Assembly (NCBI GenBank): GCA_905250885.1
Contig: CAJNOQ010001543.1
Span: 1-30,544, forward strand
From: Didymodactylos carnosus
Taxonomy: Eukaryota; Rotifera; Eurotatoria; Philodinida; Philodinidae
Direction: 5' to 3'
DNA length: 30,544 nt
This document shows positions 1-11,070 of the stretch, piece by piece. Position numbers and translations under genes: made by a program. Position 1 is the stretch's first letter, and every line of letters starts with the position of its first letter. Under the pieces are notes generated by a model that saw only the letters and a program-made list of their open reading frames with translations, made no database searches and was not told the origin of the DNA.

Positions 1-532
1 TGATTCACAGCGATTTAATCAAAACATACTTTTTCATCGGTTATTTCTGATACCGATTACGAATCTGATATTCATTTCGACCCATATGACTTTCTAGTAT
101 AGATCTCCAGCAACCAGGTCTCTTTAGATGTATCCCGGGTAGTGGAACGAAGAGATTCGGATATGGCCAGTTTGTAGAGCAAGTCAAGTCACACATGTTT
201 CCAGATATACCAAACAAGTTCTCTGAGAGATATAAAATTTTTAATGTAAGAAAAACCACCATGTCTATAGTTCCCACGAGCGATGAAGGTAAACATTTTG
301 CATCTTTGAGAGAACTTGTTTGGTATATCTGGAAACATGTGTAACTTGACTTGCTCTACAAACCGGCCATATTCGAATCTCTTCGTTCCACTATGCGGGG
401 TACATCTAAAGAGACCTGGTTGCTGGAGATCTATACTAGAAAGTCATATGGGCCGAAATGAATATCAGATTCGTAATCAGCATCAGAAATAACCGATGAA
501 AAAGTATGTTTTGATTAAATCGCTGTGAATCA
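1..532. repeat. Long inverted repeat (224-bp arms, 84-bp centre)
   Basis: Bases 1-224 are the reverse complement of 309-532. Aligned by eye there are 9 mismatches and no gaps (215/224); 8 of the 9 differences are transitions. The centre, 225-308, is unrelated spacer. The left arm meets the window edge, so the element may continue upstream. Neither arm encodes a recognisable protein; the open frame in the left part is a by-product of the repeat. It starts about 300 bp beyond the stop codon of the receptor gene. It may be a foldback or MITE-type element, or a locus giving hairpin RNA; the sequence does not decide between these. Confidence 0.93.
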
Positions 533-698
533 CTCGGAACAGATCCCTCATCAGACACTTAAATCTATAGTTCTAACGAACAAAACAGAATTTTCTAGTC
601 TAAACAACGAAAAAGTGACATGTTATTGTTTCTTTATTTTGATTTGGAAATGTTTTAATTAAATCAGGGTGAATCACTTGGAACGGTTCCCTCGTGAG
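506..698 (+). repeat. Diverged direct repeat of the inverted-repeat edge
   Basis: Bases 506-554, which span the outer end of the right arm and its flank, recur in the same orientation at 650-698 with about 40 of 49 matches. Both copies share a GTGAATCACT-like core followed by GGAAC and TCCCTC. The repeat therefore runs past the arm boundary. This suggests two overlapping or successively inserted copies of one element, the second older and more diverged. Confidence 0.7.
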
Positions 699-833
699 TT
701 GAAAGGAGAAGAAATCCTTAGGCTTAAGGTGGAAAGTTGAAAAATCTGTTTACTTCTTGATCGATTTCTGCCGGATGTTGTAAAAATACACAAAAGAAAT
801 ATTAACAAAATAAGAAAAAAAAGTAAAATTAAA
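533..833. other. Receptor 3' flank, no gene
   Basis: This is AT-rich sequence between the inverted repeat and the stop codon of the minus-strand receptor gene. On the minus strand it contains one AATAAA (forward TTTATT at 633-638), about 200 bp after the stop, which could be the polyadenylation signal. It also holds the second copy of the repeat edge at 650-698. Confidence 0.5.
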
Positions 834-3513
834 TTATGTGAACTTTGTTAGATTCAGTTGTCGTTCTTCTGGTAATAATGGTATTGTTTTTAATAACGGC
901 GCAATAACAAGCGTAATTAACGTAACAAGTAACGTCAATACAATATAAGTGTAAAATAACAACCGGTCAATAACAAGTGCCACGTTTTGCCAATCTCTCA
1001 TAATTTCGTCTTCTTCGACTTTCTCTGGTCTATCACTCAATATGATACGGTTTAATTCTCCTAATAAACGTTTGCATTCTTGCAGCGTATGTATAGTTGA
1101 TGTTGAATTAGTATTAGGATGTTTAAATTCTGGTACGTAATGCTTTGTTGCATTTAACGCACTATAGTCAATATCCTCTGCGGTCGTTGCAGTCATCGTA
1201 TTAATATGATTACTATTCAAATACGTTGAACTAAATGTATGACGATCATTGATTAGATCTTGTTCACTAAGAAACACGGCATTGTATACAGTGGTTGAAG
1301 AACGTTTTTGAGTTGATGATCTGGAATTTTTTTGCTCTTTTGCACTTATAACAGAACGATGAAGTTTAACACAGAGTACAGGAGCCATCCTAATGAATAA
1401 TAATTTTCTCAATAGCTTTGGTACGGGTGTTAATGACGAACCATATAAATGAATATTTAATATCATCACAGCCAATAATACTGAACATGAAGTCAAGCCC
1501 ATAACAATTGTGAAATAGATACCTAAAATAGGAACAAAACCTTCTGTATACAATAAATATATTTCATTTATAATTTTCTCACCTATCAATGGAATAAATT
1601 CAGATGTGGCAGGCATACTTTCAGCTATAAGCAACATAAATACGGAAAACGCCAATAAAACTGTTAATCCTAATGAGACTTTTTCTCCCGATTCTGGAGG
1701 TAACCAGAAACCCAAACAAGTCAGAATAGATAACATAATACAAGGAATTATGACATTGTACGTGTAATATAGAGTTCGTCGTCGTATATGAAAATAAAAT
1801 TTGATATCATGATAAGTTTCGTCACAACATGGGTAGGTTAAACTTGATTGTATCGTCCATGATTTGATTAATTTCCATTCACCTCCACAAAAAAAAGTAA
1901 AACTTGAAGATTAAGAGACAGTGTTCCAAAGTAGTAAAAAATACTTTAAACTAAGCACTAATGTGTAAAAAGCAATGCCTTTTTGTCGCTGATTTTTTGA
2001 ATTAGTAGTATTCTATAGTGTTGAAAGAATTTACAGTTAACTAAAACCGTTTTGTTCGGTTCGTAATAAACTACACAAAGAAAGAAGGACGGCAAAACGA
2101 AACGAAAAATCGTGGATACTCGATGCGGCATCCATATTTACAAAGAATGAATTTTAAAATTCTTAATTAAAACAGCATTTTGACATTATTATTAGTACTA
2201 GATATTGGATTTTGATAGTACTGAATCTTTTCTGTTATTTAATAAAACTAGGTGTGATCGTACAGCGAATGATGCTGATTATAGCCTCACCAAAATATCC
2301 TATTATTTGAAGAAAACAATTTAGAATCAGACAAATGCTGAGTAAAAAAGATGCTTATCTAAAATAAACTATAACTATTAAAATATGAAATCATAAATAC
2401 CATTATCAACATAATTTGTCATATCTACACCTTCTGATCGATTGACTAACGTAATTTGTGTCGAATCGTATGTCCATGAACCAAACTTAAGAAAACACAA
2501 TTGATCATCAAAAGGAAACCTTAAAAACACTCAAGAAACAATTTATCTTTTAATATATCGTTCAGTTATGAACGAACCATGTTATATCGATTTTGCATGT
2601 ACTACGAAATTTGACAATAGGAGGCCAGAATACAGTGCCATCATGTTCAATCATGGCTAAGCTCTGCATATAACCTTGTGTATAATCATCTGCACTATTA
2701 TATCTTAAAAAGTAAGATTTATTAAATTGTAAACAAGAGTTTATCAAACTCTAAACACAACAAGATATACGTACAAAACAATATCTGGCAACCAAATGTA
2801 TCTACATGGTATTCGAAATTTTTTTAATCGATTATAATCATCTGGTGACCATTTGAAAAAAACATCTTTCCATTCCTGAATATATTCAAAAAATAAAATT
2901 TTTATGTAAAAAACTTGATGCATATAATTTTCTCTATCTACCTGATCAAGCCAAATATTAGTAGTCATTATTTGATTGCGTTCGTCCTCAATTAATAAAA
3001 AAACATTAATGAACATTATGAAAATCTGATTAACTTGTTTATGCTTATGATCGTTTAAATGATTATCACTTTAGATATCTACAGTTACTAACGGAAGACT
3101 GTACAAATTATTTTGACATATATTCTTATATATATTATCGTGGAGATTTGAGATCAAATTATTGTACATATACCATTCAAAATTCTTATATCTCCTTCCT
3201 CCATCCAGATACTTCATCTCTTAGATAAATTTGAACACAAACGGGTTAAGTACATATAAATAGAAAAACTTACAATATCCATTATTTGTGTGAGTGTAAT
3301 TCCTAATTTAACTACAACTGCATCAGTTGCTTTTCTTACTGGTCTCACAGCTTTTTCATAACTTCTCATTAAATTATAAAACAATCGTTGTTCATCAGGC
3401 ATATTTGTCGTATTTGTTGGATATTGTTGTTGACATGTTTCACAAATTGTTGTTGAAGTACATTTACGATAACACATAATCAATAGAAGAAGAAATTTTT
3501 TCGATATGACCAT
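834..3513 (-). CDS. Nicotinic acetylcholine receptor subunit, alpha type
   Basis: A complete subunit of a pentameric Cys-loop ligand-gated cation channel of the plasma membrane. Read on the minus strand, the exons are 3513-3274, 2986-2942, 2875-2775, 2703-2578, 2519-2401, 1882-1583 and 1522-834. All junctions are GT-AG and phases agree, giving 539 residues. A short hydrophobic N-terminus looks like a signal peptide. The extracellular domain has [10 protein letters not shown] (loop D), WLPDIVLYN (loop A), the Cys loop C165-C179 with exactly 13 residues between cysteines and FPFD inside, GSWTYD (loop B), and YPCC (C229-C230). This vicinal pair marks an alpha-type, agonist-binding subunit. M1 is about 251-272. 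M2 (277-298) is preceded by GEKV, as in cation-selective channels. M3 is about 312-333, then a long cytoplasmic loop, and M4 about 498-520. The exact alpha subtype cannot be assigned. The exon 1583-1882 and exon 834-1522 junction is a 60-bp stop-free intron, so an unspliced frame would carry 20 spurious residues just before M3. Start: first ATG before the signal-like segment. Confidence 0.95.
1523..1582 (-). other. In-frame 60-bp intron in the receptor gene
   Basis: On the minus strand the segment starts GTGAG after ATAG and ends CCTATTTTAG before GTATC. Removing it joins PLI-G directly to IYFTIVMGL, the usual transition into M3 of nicotinic receptors. It is 60 bases (3n) with no stop, so it looks like coding sequence in a simple ORF scan. 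If retained it would insert 20 residues between the M2-M3 linker and M3, a region important for gating. Confidence 0.88.
1883..2400 (-). other. Receptor intron 5 (518 bp)
   Basis: The donor is GTATTT after GATAATG. The acceptor is TGGAG before GTGAATGG, preceded on the minus strand by a T-rich tract. Splicing restores the codon G|GT and the sequence [11 protein letters not shown]. The intron is AT-rich and holds no ORF or repeat I can support. Apart from it and the first intron (287 bp), the introns of this gene are 58-71 bp. Confidence 0.85.
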
Positions 3514-6500
3514 AGTGTTGTTATTATTTTTGGAAAATTAAATAAAAGTGAACGCCAAAATGTTGTATAATACATAAATATGTACAAAAATATATTTACA
3601 TCCACTTATATAATTTTTCTGTTTTTTTTTGACAATTTTTCTCTTTATAATCTATCAGTAGTTCTGACAACTAATAGATGATTATGTACACAAGTTGAAT
3701 TTTGATCGAAAAGAGAGAGACGGAAATCAGTTTTCAAATTCAATGACATTTATATCTGTAAAAAAAGAAAAAGAATAAGTTATTATTGTTGTAGAAAAAA
3801 AAAAAAAACATCTTGAATTTTTTTCTCTCTTATAAAGAAAAAAAAAGCCTAAGGATACTAGACTAATACAGATTGAAACAAGACTTTGTCCTATAAAAGA
3901 AAAAAACAAATATTATTTAGTTAATGTAGTTTTAATTTGTCATAATTATCAAATTAACCCTGTCGATTATCTCTGAAAAAAAAGGAAATAGTAATATAAA
4001 ACATTTTAACTTTTTTGTCACACCTTCATTACGATCGTACATAAATATTAAACTGATAAATATATGTTGTCAATTCATCAGTATACAGCATGATCCATTA
4101 AATCAATCAAATGTCTCTTATCATTAACATAGAAAAAACATCAATCATTGATAGTCTCTCTATTTTTCCAAATATAAAATAAAAACGTTTTTTGGTATTT
4201 TATATGTTCACGAAGAAAGTTCAACTTATTTTCCGTTTTTCTTTTCGATTCTTGTATATAAATATTTTTAGCTCGAGAATATTAGAAAAAATTGATCAAA
4301 AAATAGTCAAAATCAATGCCAAAATATAAAAAAAATGATGTAAAGAAAGTTATCAAAGGAATTTTGATTTCGGTTCAAGACAAAAAAACTAATCTTATGT
4401 AAATAACATTTATTATTTTTATCGTTAGTTCATTCTAACATATAAAGTGTTTAGATAAATGACGAAAAACTATCAGATGTGATATAAACGACAAGAAAAA
4501 TAAAACAGAAAATACTAACCAAACAAGATCAATTTTGTACTACACTTGTTTTCTGATTTTGATAACATTGACTTATTGTTATATATCAAAACACAGTAGT
4601 GACTATGTTATCTGCTTGATTTGATGTTCGAAAAATCGAATTCTCTTGACAACTGAAATTTTCTTTTATAAAAATAATTTTTAAAATAGATAATTATTTT
4701 TGCACTTTTAAACAATTAGAATAAATACTTAGATCTCGCATATATAAAGAAAGAAGAAGAAGAAGAAAAAAACTAATGATGTGTTTCCATCTCACTATAT
4801 GATTGTCACTTTCTTTCTTTTTATTTCTCGAAAAAAAAAAAAAATGATTTTAGTGTCTTTCTTGTATTCTAATGTTGTACAGAAAAAAAAAAAACACAAA
4901 AAAAAACACTTACTTCATTCCGATCTTGCTCAATAATAGAAATAACAGAAAGTAGTCTATATATTGAATTTGTAGTGTTGTTCTTTTCTTTTGTTGTGCA
5001 TTTTTCGTGACATGTTTATTTCTTTACAAATATATATCTATATATAATAACAAGTTCAAATATTCTCACTCGTTGGTTCAATTATCTGTTTTGGTTTTGA
5101 ATAAGTCTTTTTCGAAAAAAGATATGATAAAAAAAAAGAAAAAAGAATGTGGAATGATACAAGAAAAGAAAAGAGGAATGACATTCTCAAAATTAGAAAA
5201 AAAAAAATTTTCTTTTTTCTAAAATAGTTAAATCAATATACTCTACGAAATTTTCTTTTTAAAAGAAAACAACGAACAACAACAAAATTATCTATCTAGC
5301 TTCGTTCTGGTTAGTCTGAAAAACGGGATCATGTATCGTTTCTGATTGATTGATTAATGTAATCAATTTTTCTTAAACGAACAAATAATACACATGATTA
5401 AACATTTGTGTAGGGAATTTTTTTTATTTCATATCAAAATAAGAGAAATTGCTGTAAAAAAATATTTCTTTTCTATAGTGGAAATTAAATTAATAAAGTT
5501 CATTCAGTAGTAAGAGTGAAAATAATTTGTCGTGTTTTCACATTTATGCAGTCTCTCTCTGTCTTTTATGCACAACCACATCAGCTAAGGTGAACACGCA
5601 CATCCTCTACTTTTTGCTAAAAAATACTTGATTTTGAGATAAACGCATAATCATATCAAATGTAGTGTTTAATTTAAGAACACAAAAAAGTGAGGTGAAT
5701 ATCAAAGAATTTTATGGGGGATTTTAGTTTTTGAGAATATGCTTTTTATAATTTTATAGAGAATTTATATTCGCTATTTATAGTCAAGAGTCTGATTCAT
5801 GTCTGTGTAGGGCGAGAAGTCAAAATCTTTAAAAAATATGTTTTCCAAGAGGTTTTTAGAAAACTACGATGATTTATAATATGCGTCATTAAACATTTTC
5901 AAACGTAGAGCGCAAGTATGTTACGTGGACATTACAATACCACAAGAGAGTAGATCATATTATACTGCTATATGTATAATTTGGCAAGTCTACATTAAAG
6001 TACTTGTAGTACAATAAGGTAGAACAGATGAACGATCGATATATTTATTCTTATTCTATATATTAAACAGTGAACTTCTATTTTAGATGCAACGAACAAA
6101 AATCGTGTTTCTACGAAGATATTTTAGTTTTTATTCCTGGAAATGACAGGAAGAACTGACTAACGATGCATCTGTTTACGATGAATCATGAAGATCACAC
6201 TAATTTAATTAGACAACTGCGCCCAAGAGAACTAATGCCATCTGAAAGCCTGAGAGATCACATTTATCTGCTTATGTAAGAAACATTCCAAGCTCTTTTT
6301 TCTCTTGAATTTGCACACGACTTTTTGTAGATTTTGACTTCAAAATTATAATAATCAAACTCAAAAGATTTGAAAAAGCGTCTCTGTCGGAATCTTGATG
6401 TGCGTGTTTATTAGTAATTAAAACAATTTACAGTGGAAATATTTCTAAAAGGAAAGAAGGACAGATTTACTTAACTCTAGAAACTTCTGGTTAGAAATAG

Positions 6501-7926
6501 AGTAGATTATCTTTATAAGTATTAGTTTTCTATATTTAGCTATAATACTTCATATCGACAAAACTACCGCAGTTTTGATATTCAAACGATTAATCGGACG
6601 TTTTTTTAATGATTAATCAGTCATTTTCACTATATGGGACATCTACTCAGCTAAAATAAATCAACAGATTCGAAACTAATAACAAATTAAGTAAACAAGT
6701 CATATATGAGAAAAGACATATCGTTAGACAACTGTTGTAATTTGAAGACGATAATAAACACATTCATATTTTTCGGAAGTTATAAGAATCCAGGTATATA
6801 GATTTAATAATGCTAATATGAAAGATTTTGTCCAATAAGCGAAAAAGATTATTTTTTTCGAGTACACCATCATCAAATACTAAATTAGAGTCTATTCAAA
6901 TTTGCATTAAGAACACAATAGAGGACAAAAATAAAAATCAGTTTATAATTGGCAATACTTACTATATTCAACATTTGAAGTATGAAATATTGAGATAAAT
7001 ATCTTTTGTGAAAAAAGCATAAAGTATCAGAAGGACCATTCTAGAAAGTTAATTAAAACCGTGATCTGACATGACAGATTGATTCAATTCTAATATTATA
7101 TTATTAGTATGAGGATAAAAAGGCTTTCACAATAAAGATGTTCTCTAATTCTTCTTCTAAATTTACACTAATAAATTCAAAAGTCGAACTATTTTAGATA
7201 TCGAGATATCGATCTCCAGAGAAAAGGCAGCATTAATAAAATTATTTCATTATTATTTAGATATTCTTTTCCGAATAGAAAGTAATAGTTTTATTTTCTT
7301 TGAGAAAGATTTGTGTTATATCTTATTTGCCGAAATAAATAAATTTTAGAAATCGTAAGAAAACAGAAAACGCATTAGAAACGTATTTGATAAGCAAAAT
7401 AGACGTCAAAAATGTTATTAATTTTACAAATGACTTATTTCTAAGTGATTCCTAATCTGTGTGTTTGTATGCGAATGCTTGATGATCGGTCAAAAGAACA
7501 ATAATCAAGGATAGAAAAAAATTTATCTACTGAAGAAAAAAAAGCGTATAAACAATTTAATTGATGATCTCTTACTAACAGAAAACTGTTCATAAATAAG
7601 AAGTACTTTGAAGCGCTAGAAGGAGATTTAAATCAAAAATACACAATTAAACGTTCAATTCTTTATTAACAAATGTATAATTTGTAAATTAAGTGTACGT
7701 GACCATACTGCACGTTCAAAATTTTATAGATCAGACAGATGAGACTCTTTATCACATAAGATTTTTCGTAGTAAAAAAACTACTGGATATCGTATAATAT
7801 ATTATTAATAATTTTATTGAAAAAAGTTTTATTTGTCATGTATAATAAAATTTTCTCCAGATGCAAAAATTAATCAATATTCATTCAAATTACTTTTCAT
7901 GTAGAATCGTCAACGGTGTGGTCATG
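3514..7926. other. AT-rich intergenic DNA, no gene seen
   Basis: The part next to 3513 is the presumed 5' flank and promoter of the receptor gene; no clear TATA box or initiator could be singled out. The rest consists of A/T-rich low-complexity DNA with poly(A) and poly(T) runs (for example near 3800, 4835, 4885 and 5120-5220). The only open frames (for example 3727-3909 minus, 5007-5222 plus) are Lys/Phe-rich by-products of those runs. No RNA gene or protein homology was recognised. Confidence 0.6.
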
Positions 7927-8270
7927 TAACGTTACTAGCAAAATAAAATTTCTGCAATGAAATTTTGACATTTAATTTAACGTATAGTATTTCAACGGAA
8001 CATCGACTGTAACATTTAGAAATGTAGAGCAACAAACTTTTCTAAGACAAATAAGATGTCTCCAGAGTCTACAAGCTCTTTTGACAAAGAAAATACGAAA
8101 CACTATTTTCTAGTTTTACTTTGAACATGTAGTGTNGACATCTTATTTGTCTTAGAAAAGTTTGTTGCTCTACATTTCTAAATGTTACAGTCGATGTTCC
8201 GTTGAAATACTATACGTTAAATTAAATGTCAAAATTTCATTGCAGAAATTTCATTTTGGTAGCACCGTTA
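7927..8270. repeat. Inverted repeat with 134-bp arms, 76-bp centre
   Basis: The arms 7927-8060 and 8137-8270 are reverse complements with only 4 mismatches and no gaps. All four mismatches lie within the outermost 20 bases. The centre 8061-8136 is unrelated, and the single undetermined base (n, 8136) sits exactly at the inner edge of the right arm. No coding potential. It is built like the repeat at 1-532 (similar spacer length, equal arms) but has a different sequence. The near-identity of the arms suggests recent origin, gene conversion between arms, or selection for pairing. Confidence 0.95.
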
Positions 8271-8954
8271 ATAAAAATCTTATAAAAAAATTGAGCTAAA
8301 TTAAGTACGTGCTGTGCTGTGCAAGATTTTTATTTTATTTTCATACTAACTTTATCATTTTTGAAGAAGTTTTTGAACTATTATTTATTATAGACATACA
8401 TAAATAATACAGATGGATAGATGTGAACAGATTCTGCCGAATTATTGAAAGTAAATTTTTATTATTATTTTAGTGATAGTTTATTACAAATGGGTGAATC
8501 CTAACATTATACGATTCTGTCTTAATGCATTCATTACTAAATGCAAAAAATAAATCAATTGAGGCTAATGCTGCATATCTATTTTTAATCGTAAGCGGTA
8601 AAATTCATCGCTGATAAAACTTAGAGTCCAAAAGGGTTTTGAAAAATACTGGCAACTAAGTAATAAAAACAAATTTTAACAATAAAGAGTAGACAGGAAA
8701 AACAAACATGCGTTTATAAACACAAGGAAAAAATACAAATATATCATAAATAGAAGTTTACATTATAGTTAAAATCAAATGCTGGAATATTATTGTAATA
8801 TTCTCTACGCTAATTCCAAAAACCTGTTATGGTTGATACAACATATTATGCACAATAAAAACATATTAAGTTATAGCCAATGTGGTTATGTATCTTTCAA
8901 ATAATGCACTATAACGATTACTATTCACTTCCAAATACAGCGCCCGCAAGTGTT
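8271..8954. other. Intergenic, nothing recognised
   Basis: AT-rich sequence without an open frame, RNA gene or repeat that I can support. Confidence 0.5.
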
Positions 8955-9240
8955 TCATACGTTGGATGTAAAAATTCTCGAATTTCTAGATGGCATACCT
9001 GACATATGATTAAAAATAGTGCTGCCAGGTCTTGAAGTTGCAATGGATATTTTTATTGTATCATGCCGCCTATGTAGCTCAAACTGTTCTTTGCAATTTT
9101 GCGCAAGACCGACCTCTCTATATCTTTTTTTATAGTTCTCAAATGGTCGACACTGAGAGGGCTGTGACACTCGTAGTCCTAGTGATTACTTATAACCAAG
9201 ATATTCAGTGAATCCAGGCATGATGCCATGCCGTAAGATC
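8955..9240 (-). pseudogene. Decayed coding-like segment, family unknown
   Basis: The minus strand keeps an open frame of about 75 codons ending at 8955. Its composition is mixed and protein-like (Arg, Glu, His and Cys present, for example CKEQFELHRRHD) rather than the Lys/Phe/Ile of AT-rich noise. The same frame continues upstream past one TAA into residues reading MPGFTEYLGYK. No clear start, domain or neighbour exon is visible. I do not recognise the family. It could be a transposon fragment or a chance frame in a locally less AT-rich patch. Confidence 0.25.
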
Positions 9241-10535
9241 ATATGGTAAAAATATCTATACATATCTTGTCATATATGAGATCCATACGCTTTCATATGC
9301 GATCATACACTCATCCTTGAACAGCTAAATCAATGAAAGGAAAATTTTTCCAGTTCTTTGAAGTATGAAAATTTTTGTCACTTATATCCAAAAAAGAGTG
9401 TAAAAGAAAATCGTTCAATAATTATCAAGATCATAGTAGAAAAGTTAATAAATACCCATGCTTCGTTATACGATATATGTAGGAAAAAAATTAATGGATG
9501 CTCCATAAAAAATAGCTTTGTTTGTATTTTTCGCTTTTCTCTGTCAATTTTGATAGTTGAACTTTGAACTTTTTTCCAAAAGATAGCCCATTCAATTCTC
9601 CACAAAATCATATAAAAAAAGTTCCTGTAAAATACAATCGTGAAATCCTATGCAGCCAATACTAGTATGCGCCTGAAGGAAACCGTTAAAAATGCCCTTT
9701 TTCCTAAAAATTAATTATTGTGCTCCGTCCGGCCACGAAGACGCCAAGTCACTCTGGTGCTTCCTATTTTTTCGATTGTGTTCTTTCTCATAGCGCTCAA
9801 AACAAGTCAGTCGAATTAGATGATGAACAGCTAATGCCCATTTTTCTTGAAAATTTGCTTGGATTAAATAAACGTTTCAATCTCGCACTCTCTCTATAGA
9901 AATTTTATTTTATACCTTTTTGGTCTTTTCAGGATGATAGAAGAAGCATTTTTCTTCAAATTGGTAAAAGATTTGACCATAAGAATTACGTTTCGATCCA
10001 ACTGAATCGTGGTTGCGAACAAGTTCAACAGTAAATTCAAAAAGATCAAAAAGGCAGAAGAAAAAGGAAAGTGATCTTTATGCTCGTTTAAGCATCAGAA
10101 TATTTTAATTGCGTTTAATTTTGCATCTTGTATTTGAGACAGTTTGACGAACATCATTGTATACTCATTACGTCACTACTTTATGGAAATAAAGTAAAGT
10201 GTTCTTTTTTAAAAGACAGCGTTTCTATAGTTAATTCTAAGAAACGTCAAGAGTTGAAATGTATAAGTAGTATGAAGTAGTTATGACCATATACGAATAT
10301 CAGTATCAGACGCTAGTTTTCGTAGTACGAAAGACATCTGAAACCAAAAATAAGAAAACAATGAATTGATTGTTTCTATGTTGTAAAATAATTTCGCTCA
10401 AAAACTCCTTACTTTTCTGTTACTAATATAAAAAATAAAATTGTTGTTGTTTTTTCGTGGATCACTATCTAATACATTAAACGTACGTGCGAAGTGTTAC
10501 TAAGAATCAATCTGGGAAAAGAAAACATTTGAGAT
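9241..10535. other. Intergenic with a short GC-richer patch
   Basis: Mostly AT-rich sequence. Bases about 9722-9770 form a conspicuous GC-richer patch containing CTCCGTCCGGCCACGAAGAC. It has no tRNA-like TPsiC box, and no rRNA or snRNA similarity was recognised. The overlapping open frames around 9358-9611 on both strands have low-complexity translations and are not supported as genes. Confidence 0.4.
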
Positions 10536-10814
10536 GTGCAGGGGCCCTCATCCTACCCTACTTTACAGGATAGGGTAGAGTACAGATCCTTAGATCATCT
10601 GCAGTCACACGATAGGATTAGAGCTGGAATTTTTGAGTGCTTAAAAATTTCGAATATGGTGAAAAAAATGCAAAGTATGATGACGGTTCTTGAATCAATT
10701 ATAAGTGTATTTAATGACATGAATCAATAGCAGCAACAACAAACAATGTTCATTGATAATAATGATTCTCAACAAACTCGAAATCGTCGGACAACATCGC
10801 AAAGGAACAATGGA
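10536..10814 (+). pseudogene. Interrupted coding-like ORF with Gln-rich tail
   Basis: An ATG opens 64 codons (MQGPSSYPTLQDRVEYRSLD and onward), with a helix-like MVKKMQSMMTVLES segment. A TAG at 10728-10730 ends it. Directly after the TAG the same frame stays open for a further 27 codons starting QQQQTMFIDNNDSQQTRNRR. The even composition and the coding character on both sides of the stop suggest a small gene or transposon ORF broken by one nonsense change. No family is recognised and no splice sites remove the TAG convincingly. A small hairpin (CTACCCT and AGGGTAG arms) lies inside the 5' part. Confidence 0.3.
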
Positions 10815-10839
10815 TAAGAAAGATGGTTTACCCAGGTCG

Positions 10840-11070
10840 AAGAATCGTACTAAGATCGTACATGATTTTGCAACATCGTACGAGAAGTAAGAAGTGATAT
10901 GATTCGTACTGTGGGATCGTATGATTTCTTATACTACGATTTTGGTACAGATCTGGTTATATGTTGGTCAGGTTTTTTGTACAGTATGATTCGTACAAAA
11001 TCGTTTGGTAAAAATTGTACGTGATCGTGTCGTACGGTTTTATCTGATTTGAGTCGAAATCGTACTCTTT
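10840..11070. repeat. Cluster of CGTAC words (degenerate repeat)
   Basis: CGTAC occurs at 10846, 10857, 10877, 10905, 10992, 11031 and 11061, each preceded by AT, TT or GT and usually forming (A/T)TCGTAC. Related CGTAT and reverse-strand copies lie between them. Spacing is irregular (11, 20, 28, 87, 39 and 30 bp), so this is not a simple tandem array. It may be an eroded satellite, a cluster of binding sites (GTAC is palindromic), or part of the element that carried the ORF just upstream. Confidence 0.6.

Noticed and set aside
41..277. Minus-strand open frame of 78 codons
   Set aside because: It lies almost wholly in the left arm of the inverted repeat, and its translation shows no motif; the openness follows from the repeat.
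3727..3909. Minus-strand 60-codon frame upstream of the receptor
   Set aside because: A Phe/Ser/Lys-rich translation of poly(A) and poly(T) runs, with no motif.
5007..5222. Plus-strand 71-codon frame
   Set aside because: Lys-rich translation of A-rich low-complexity DNA.
9358..9611. Overlapping frames on both strands
   Set aside because: Both are Ile/Phe/Lys-rich, mutually exclusive and motif-free.
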